A DNA stretch of 64,000 nt, from contig JAEILZ010000006.1 of assembly GCA_018873225.1 (NCBI GenBank), positions 620,001 to 684,000 of the forward strand, read 5' to 3'. Shown here one piece after another: positions 59,380 through 64,000 of this stretch (positions are counted from its first letter, which is position 1; each line of letters starts with the position of its first letter). The notes below the pieces were generated by a model. That model saw nothing but the letters and a program-made list of their open reading frames with translations. It was not told the origin of the DNA and made no database searches. The stretch comes from [Phialemoniopsis] sp. UDSM-2020 (taxonomy: Eukaryota; Ascomycota; Sordariomycetes; Thyridiales; Thyridiaceae). The position numbers and the translations under genes were made by a program.

Positions 59380-60798
59380 TCACGGCCAAACACCAGTATC
59401 AAACGCATCGACCCGTGGATAATCGGCCCTGTTGCCCATGATGACACTGTACTCATCCCTCAACAGGTCCGAGCCCAGATTCGCAATCCCACTGTACTGG
59501 CTCAGCTCATGCCTCCGCAGCGCAATCGTCCAAGGGAAACTCGAGTGCGCGACGCCCATAAAAGCGCTCGCCTTGAACATGATGAGGAAGTCCACAAGGG
59601 CCTGCTGGTCAAACGCCAGCGCATCGAGCTGCCGCCTCGCACTCCCAGAGAGCAGGTCGTATTTCGTCACCACCTTCACCTTGCGCAAGCCCTGCCCTGT
59701 TATGCTGCTATTCCTCCCATCCTCCGCCAGGCGCCGGTCAATGTACTCCGCAAACCGATCCACCACGGTGCGGTTCCCGCTCGCCACATACACGACGCTC
59801 AGGTTCGTGCGCATGATATTGTCGTACTGCGCCTGGAACTGGTACTCGTCGCGCGAGAACGGCCACTCTTCCGGGTCCCAAGCCCACACGGCGTCCTTTT
59901 CGAGGCGAAGGTGCGCCCCGTAATACGCATCCTTGTTAATCGGCTTCGACGGGTCGATGGGTAGGGCAAGCTGCTTCTTGAGCTCGAGCAGGACTTGCGC
60001 TGCGAGGGCTTGCGTGTCTTTGCGGAAGGAGAGGACCTTGCCGAATTCGCGGGCGAAGGGCGCGCCATCGGAGGCAACGGGGTATTCGAGGTATGAGGGC
60101 CCGAGCCGGACGTGTACGGGCGCGTCGGGGGTGATGCGGACTTGCTGCTCGTCGAGCCAGGCGTCGAAGCTGGCGCGCCACTTCTCGGGGTATCGCAGGC
60201 TGTCGTGCGGGTGGTCGGGCTCGAGGTCGGCCCCCGTCAGGTCCAGCGGCTCGACAGCCAGCTGCTCGTAGGAAGGGAATTCTTCGGTGCGGTTGTACAG
60301 GCGCATTTGCGGGCATCCCTGCGTCAGGCGCTCGACAAATGCATCTCGGTCAAACATGTTCTCCAGCGGCACTTCAGTCGAAGTCTCGATGTCGGAGATA
60401 TCGTCTAGGTTCCGCTTCGCCATCGAGGGTATGACCACCGCGGCGCCGGCGTGGATCGCGTACCGCAGGCAGGTCAGGATCTGCGTGCGCACCATGCCGA
60501 TGCCGCCGTGCTGCTCCTCGCAGGTGAAGAGCAGGCCCGGGCGAAAGTCGGACTGGGCGCAGACGTCTTGTATCGGCTCGTAGTCGAATGGGGTGGGGAA
60601 CTCGACGCTCGCTGCTCGCCGGAGGAAGTCATTGTCGTCTTGTCCTTCGTGTTGTTGTTGCTGCTCCAGACTTGGTGATGGTGCTTGGTAGAAGAGGCCC
60701 GGCCCGCGGGCGTCGATCGCCCAGGTCCAGAGCGTAATCAATGCGGTCAGCATACCGACCGACACCATCGCGGTGCCTGCCCGGGTTTCGCAGAGCAT
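59380..60798 (-). CDS. O-fucosyltransferase-like type II membrane protein
   Basis: One exon, 472 residues from the ATG at 60798; the frame opens earlier but at TTG. A short cytosolic tail precedes one signal-anchor helix (MVSVGMLTALITLWTWAI), the layout of a Golgi type II membrane protein. The GGIGMVRTQILTCLRYA stretch (near residue 98) and YYGAHLRLEKDAVWAW resemble the GDP-fucose protein O-fucosyltransferase-like superfamily of fungi. A later SASAFMGVAHSSFPWTIALRR-type segment (KASAFMGVAHSSF) fits its C-terminal end. Donor and acceptor are not known in fungi, and the family match is by motif pattern rather than full alignment. Confidence 0.65.
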   Translation of the reverse strand: MLCETRAGTAMVSVGMLTALITLWTWAIDARGPGLFYQAPSPSLEQQQQHEGQDDNDFLRRAASVEFPTPFDYEPIQDVCAQSDFRPGLLFTCEEQHGGIGMVRTQILTCLRYAIHAGAAVVIPSMAKRNLDDISDIETSTEVPLENMFDRDAFVERLTQGCPQMRLYNRTEEFPSYEQLAVEPLDLTGADLEPDHPHDSLRYPEKWRASFDAWLDEQQVRITPDAPVHVRLGPSYLEYPVASDGAPFAREFGKVLSFRKDTQALAAQVLLELKKQLALPIDPSKPINKDAYYGAHLRLEKDAVWAWDPEEWPFSRDEYQFQAQYDNIMRTNLSVVYVASGNRTVVDRFAEYIDRRLAEDGRNSSITGQGLRKVKVVTKYDLLSGSARRQLDALAFDQQALVDFLIMFKASAFMGVAHSSFPWTIALRRHELSQYSGIANLGSDLLRDEYSVIMGNRADYPRVDAFDTGVWP

Positions 60799-61886
60799 GA
60801 TGCGTGGTGATGCGATGCCGGGATCGATGCTTCCTATCAATTCCTGCCGCTTTTCCCAGCGTTAAATAGTCCAAAAGGGGTTCCTCCTACCAACCCGGGT
60901 AGAAAGAGTCTTCAGACCAGGTAACGAAGCGGTGCTGCATCAATGACCACACCCGGTCAACAGGTATTGGCTTCCAGCAGATGATGCCAAGGTCTGGGCA
61001 TGATGAAGCTTTCTTGGCGACAGGACTGATCAGTCAATCGAAAAAAGCTTATGTCCTGAATACGGGGGATCTCGCTGGTTTGGGATCTGAAACGGTTTCA
61101 TCTTGGGCGAATGGTAGATGCTGTCAGCGACCAGGGGGGCATGTTAGAGACTCCACGATCAGACGAACATGGCTAGCTTGCCTAATATAGCGACTTGAAG
61201 ACCGACGACATAGGTCTGTGGTTCGCTATTTAGGGTCGTGCTCTCGGACTCGAGATGCGAACTCGCAAGGTGTGTCTGGTGGTTTCGTGCTTGATCATAC
61301 TCTGTGCCAGTCCATCATCCAAGTCAATGGTTCAATTAGCAAGAGCATCTTATGAGAAAAGTATTGAACCGAAAATGAAGCAAAGTCACATCGCAAAATA
61401 GAAAAGCAGCGACTCCGGTGTCTTGGACGTCGGGAGCTGTCACGACTTCACGGCATGTGCGATGTCCAAGTCTCCGCCAGTGATTGTCGCTGGGCTCGCA
61501 CTACTCCCCACTTCGTGCCATGTTTCAATCACCCGAAGGATTCACCTAGGCGCTGCGGTGATTAAAGGAGCAATGATATATCACGTTAAGGACAGGATTT
61601 CCAAGTGGAAGTGTTGATATTGGTAAACCAAAAATGTTGCTTCAAATTCAACAGGCCGACTAGGCAGCCAAATGGTCTATATCTATGAGGTATCAAAGAG
61701 GTCTAATGTCGGTCGAGCAGGAGCGAGTCGACGCTCTACCGCAAGATCCGATCTCTATAATTTATCATTTCATATCGTGATGCGTAGGATCAACATCAAA
61801 AGTGTTGTTCCATTGTAACAACGCCTTCAAAATAGCAAAAATGCCCATGTGTGCTTTGATGCAAAATGTTATGCTTCGAAAAGCAA
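60799..61886. other. Intergenic, no gene seen
   Basis: About 1.1 kb between tandem minus-strand genes; short ORFs only. It holds the promoter of the fucosyltransferase-like gene. Confidence 0.4.
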
Positions 61887-63362
61887 TCAGACCACGATGG
61901 CCGAGGCGATGGTAGCGTCGTGCTTGATGGGGTTGACGCGCTCGTCCCAGCCAAAGACGAACTTGTCGCCAAGCTGCTTGCGGATGGCCGTCTGCACGGC
62001 CTCGAGCACGTTCTTGAAGACGCCAAAGTTGGCCGGGTTCTCCTCGTCGTTGTCGCCGCCCTGGAACACGCCCGTGCGGACGAGGCACGTGTTCCAGCCG
62101 TACATGTTGCCGCCGATGATGTCCGAGGCCGGGTTGTCGCCGACCATGTAGATGTTGCTCGGCACGCGCTCGTCGCCGTGCAGCTCGTCCATCCACGAGG
62201 CCATGACCTCGTCGGCGTACTTGTACGTCGCGAGCTCGGGCTTGCCGTAGACGACGCGCTCGAGCTCGACGCCCGTCAGCGACTTGTACATGGCCTCGAG
62301 GCCGATGCGGAAGGCGCCCTGCGACATGCGCGGGATCGGGTGCTCCGTCGGGCACAGCATGTCGCCCTGCGAGAAGTAGATGGGGATGCGCTGCGAGACG
62401 GGGTCCTTGGCGACGGTTCCCAGGCGGCCGTCCTCGCTGCGCAGCAGGTCCATGATGATCTGCATGTCGGTGGCGTAGTCGCGGCTGTCGGAGAAGACCA
62501 TGATGGCCTCGATGTTGACCTTGGTGAAGTCGCGCGGGCGCGACGAGGCGCGCTCCTCGTCGGTGAAGACGCGGTAGGGCGCGATGGTTGGGTCCGAGGC
62601 GACGATGTCGTTGGGCACGACGATGTCGCGGAAGCCGTACTGTTCGGCGACCTCGCGGCAGCGGTAGCCCTCGCCGCCGACGACGAGCACGGTGCCGTAG
62701 TACTCGGCGAGGGCGCGCATGGGCGTGTGCGATTGGATGAACTGGTCGGTCGAGATGGGCTGGCCCAGGATGCCCTCGAGCTGCTTGACGCGGGCGAGCT
62801 CGGGCTTGCCGGAGCCGTTGGTCAGGAAGATGTGCGGGATCTTGATACCGAGCTCGTTGTCGCCGTTGAGGATCTCGAGAGCCCTCCTGCCCTCGGGGAT
62901 CAGACGGTCGCCGTGGACGAGCACGCCGTCAATGTCGAAGACGAAGGCCATGTCCTTGGCGGCCTTGACCTTGCTGCTCGACATGTCTTGGACCTGGGAG
63001 GCCAGTAGCTCGCGGGTAGACTGGATCTTGGCCAAGCCTGGCCTCGCCGGGGTGCCATCGTCAGCATGGGCGACTGAGCTCAGCCGTGATTGACGCTTGG
63101 ACCTGGGGATGGGCAGCGATGTGCCAAAGGAGTTTCGTGAGGGTCGTCGGTCGCGCATGGACGGGGAGATGGAGAGGTTGTGCATGTATGCCGAGACATC
63201 GGCGTGTGATGATCGTGAGGCGGGAACCTCGATGGAGCCGGGGTGGCCTTGTGAGGGAGAAGAAGGAATGGGCATGAAGCCTGAGCCGTTGCTCGTCACC
63301 TTGTTCAGAGGCGGTGACAGAGGGGCATCGATGCCAAAGTCCTGGTCCACGTAAGGTGCCAT
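61887..63362 (-). CDS. HAD-superfamily protein, CECR5-like (HAD IIA)
   Basis: One exon, 491 residues, ATG at 63362. About 135 residues of Ser/Pro/Arg-rich, probably disordered sequence lead into FVFDIDGVLVHGDRLIPEG with the catalytic Asp143 and Asp145. HIFLTNGSGKPE gives motif II, and VGDNPASDIIGGNMYGW motif IV, with the YGKPELATYKYAD-type motif III before it. The order and cap insertion match the eukaryotic CECR5-like HAD IIA family. In yeast and humans such proteins are mitochondrial, with an unclear phosphatase role; here a clear mitochondrial presequence is not seen. It is the last complete gene of the window. Confidence 0.85.
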   Translation of the reverse strand: MAPYVDQDFGIDAPLSPPLNKVTSNGSGFMPIPSSPSQGHPGSIEVPASRSSHADVSAYMHNLSISPSMRDRRPSRNSFGTSLPIPRSKRQSRLSSVAHADDGTPARPGLAKIQSTRELLASQVQDMSSSKVKAAKDMAFVFDIDGVLVHGDRLIPEGRRALEILNGDNELGIKIPHIFLTNGSGKPELARVKQLEGILGQPISTDQFIQSHTPMRALAEYYGTVLVVGGEGYRCREVAEQYGFRDIVVPNDIVASDPTIAPYRVFTDEERASSRPRDFTKVNIEAIMVFSDSRDYATDMQIIMDLLRSEDGRLGTVAKDPVSQRIPIYFSQGDMLCPTEHPIPRMSQGAFRIGLEAMYKSLTGVELERVVYGKPELATYKYADEVMASWMDELHGDERVPSNIYMVGDNPASDIIGGNMYGWNTCLVRTGVFQGGDNDEENPANFGVFKNVLEAVQTAIRKQLGDKFVFGWDERVNPIKHDATIASAIVV

Positions 63363-64000
63363 ATTGGAGTCTTGTGTCTTTAGAAGATGAATTCAAGTGT
63401 TAAATTGCACGTGGATGATGAGATAAAACTAAGATAGACGGGCCGTCATGTTCTACGGGGCGGCCATCTTATATACGGTTCCTGATGCCTCCTGCCAAGC
63501 TCGCCCGGGGACAGTGTGAATGGTGTCTTGACTGGCACGCGATGAAAACTCTTATCATCCGTATCTTCCCGCAACGCGCAACATGTGAAGATGGTTGAGT
63601 CGGTGTAGATACGTATGCAGGATCTTTTTCTCATGTACAAAGCTGTCGACGTCTCCAGACTGACATCATGGCGGGGTGTGCGGATGGACACGCCGAGATG
63701 AGTCCGGGTGTGCCTGTGATAGAGGACGTTCCTGATAGCCAATCTCGAAGAGGGATAGATGCCGTGGCAGGACCCTGAATGTCAGCCTCAAACACGCTAG
63801 CCGGCGCCGTCATGATTCGTATCTCTGCATGCTGTTATTCTCGGACGAGTTTCCAAGGTTGTTGGGAAGAGGTGTGGACACGGCAGTGGAAACGGGATGG
63901 ACCCCTACTCTTGTAGCGGACGGGCCTCTGCCCTGCAAGATCTCTAGTGCAGATCCACGGGGTGGGTAATCTTCGAAGTTTTCTCGGTTATCTTCGCCGC
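63363..64000. other. Upstream region of CECR5-like gene; no gene seen
   Basis: The last 638 bases hold only short ORFs. They include the promoter of the CECR5-like gene and perhaps the start of the next region. No TATA box is convincing. Confidence 0.4.

Noticed and set aside
61866..63008. 380-residue open frame on the plus strand, Asp/Val/Leu-rich
   Set aside because: It is antisense to the CECR5-like gene and has the repetitive composition of a shadow of GC-rich codons, with no domain.
1..64000. tRNA, rRNA, CRISPR arrays and transposons
   Set aside because: No cloverleaf with a matching TPsiC arm, no ribosomal sequence, no regularly spaced repeats and no transposase or reverse transcriptase motif could be supported by eye.

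Overview
The window is nuclear DNA of a filamentous ascomycete (Pezizomycotina, probably a sordariomycete; I cannot name the genus). The evidence is dense protein-coding DNA with many 50-80 bp GT-AG introns carrying CTAAC/CTGAC-like branch points, Zn2Cys6 and bZIP regulators, F-box/leucine-rich proteins, a HeLo-NACHT receptor-like protein, a PIR1-type wall protein and fungal carbohydrate-active enzymes. I see no rRNA, tRNA, CRISPR array or intact transposon. Gene structures were spliced by hand; for most multi-exon genes the summed exon lengths are a multiple of three and the domains run continuously.

Left part (1-23 kb): the start of an NAD-dependent epimerase, a Zn2Cys6 regulator whose zinc cluster is split by introns around a 24-base exon, an F-box protein with an upstream ORF overlapping its start, a large secreted SGNH hydrolase, a small secreted protein of unknown function, a hypothetical protein, a PIR1-like wall protein, a CorA-like gene broken by an in-frame TAA, a small membrane protein, a dienelactone-hydrolase/SnoaL fusion, a berberine-bridge-type flavoprotein and a second F-box protein.

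Middle (23.3-33.6 kb): an apparent polyol/ketose catabolic cluster. It holds a Zn2Cys6 regulator, an MFS sugar transporter, two related short-chain dehydrogenases, an uridine-kinase/FrcK-like P-loop kinase, and a xylitol/sorbitol-dehydrogenase-family enzyme transcribed divergently from the kinase. The order fits uptake, oxidation/reduction to a ketose and phosphorylation by an unusual kinase type.

Next, a HeLo-NACHT protein (33.7-37.0 kb) separates that cluster from a second carbohydrate module: a GH78 alpha-L-rhamnosidase without a visible signal peptide, a secreted GH79 beta-glucuronidase-like enzyme, and a divergent MFS sugar transporter (37.7-45.7 kb). Rhamnose linked to glucuronate occurs at the ends of plant arabinogalactan side chains, so these genes may form a small uptake-and-cleavage unit.

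Right part (46-64 kb): a proline/tyrosine-rich protein, a seven-helix membrane protein, a GMC oxidoreductase, an HSL-type alpha/beta hydrolase, a relic of a dimethylformamidase-like gene, a dienelactone hydrolase, a bZIP regulator with an AT-hook, an O-fucosyltransferase-like type II membrane protein and a CECR5-type HAD phosphatase-like protein. The last 640 bases and several intergenic gaps hold nothing I can support as a gene.
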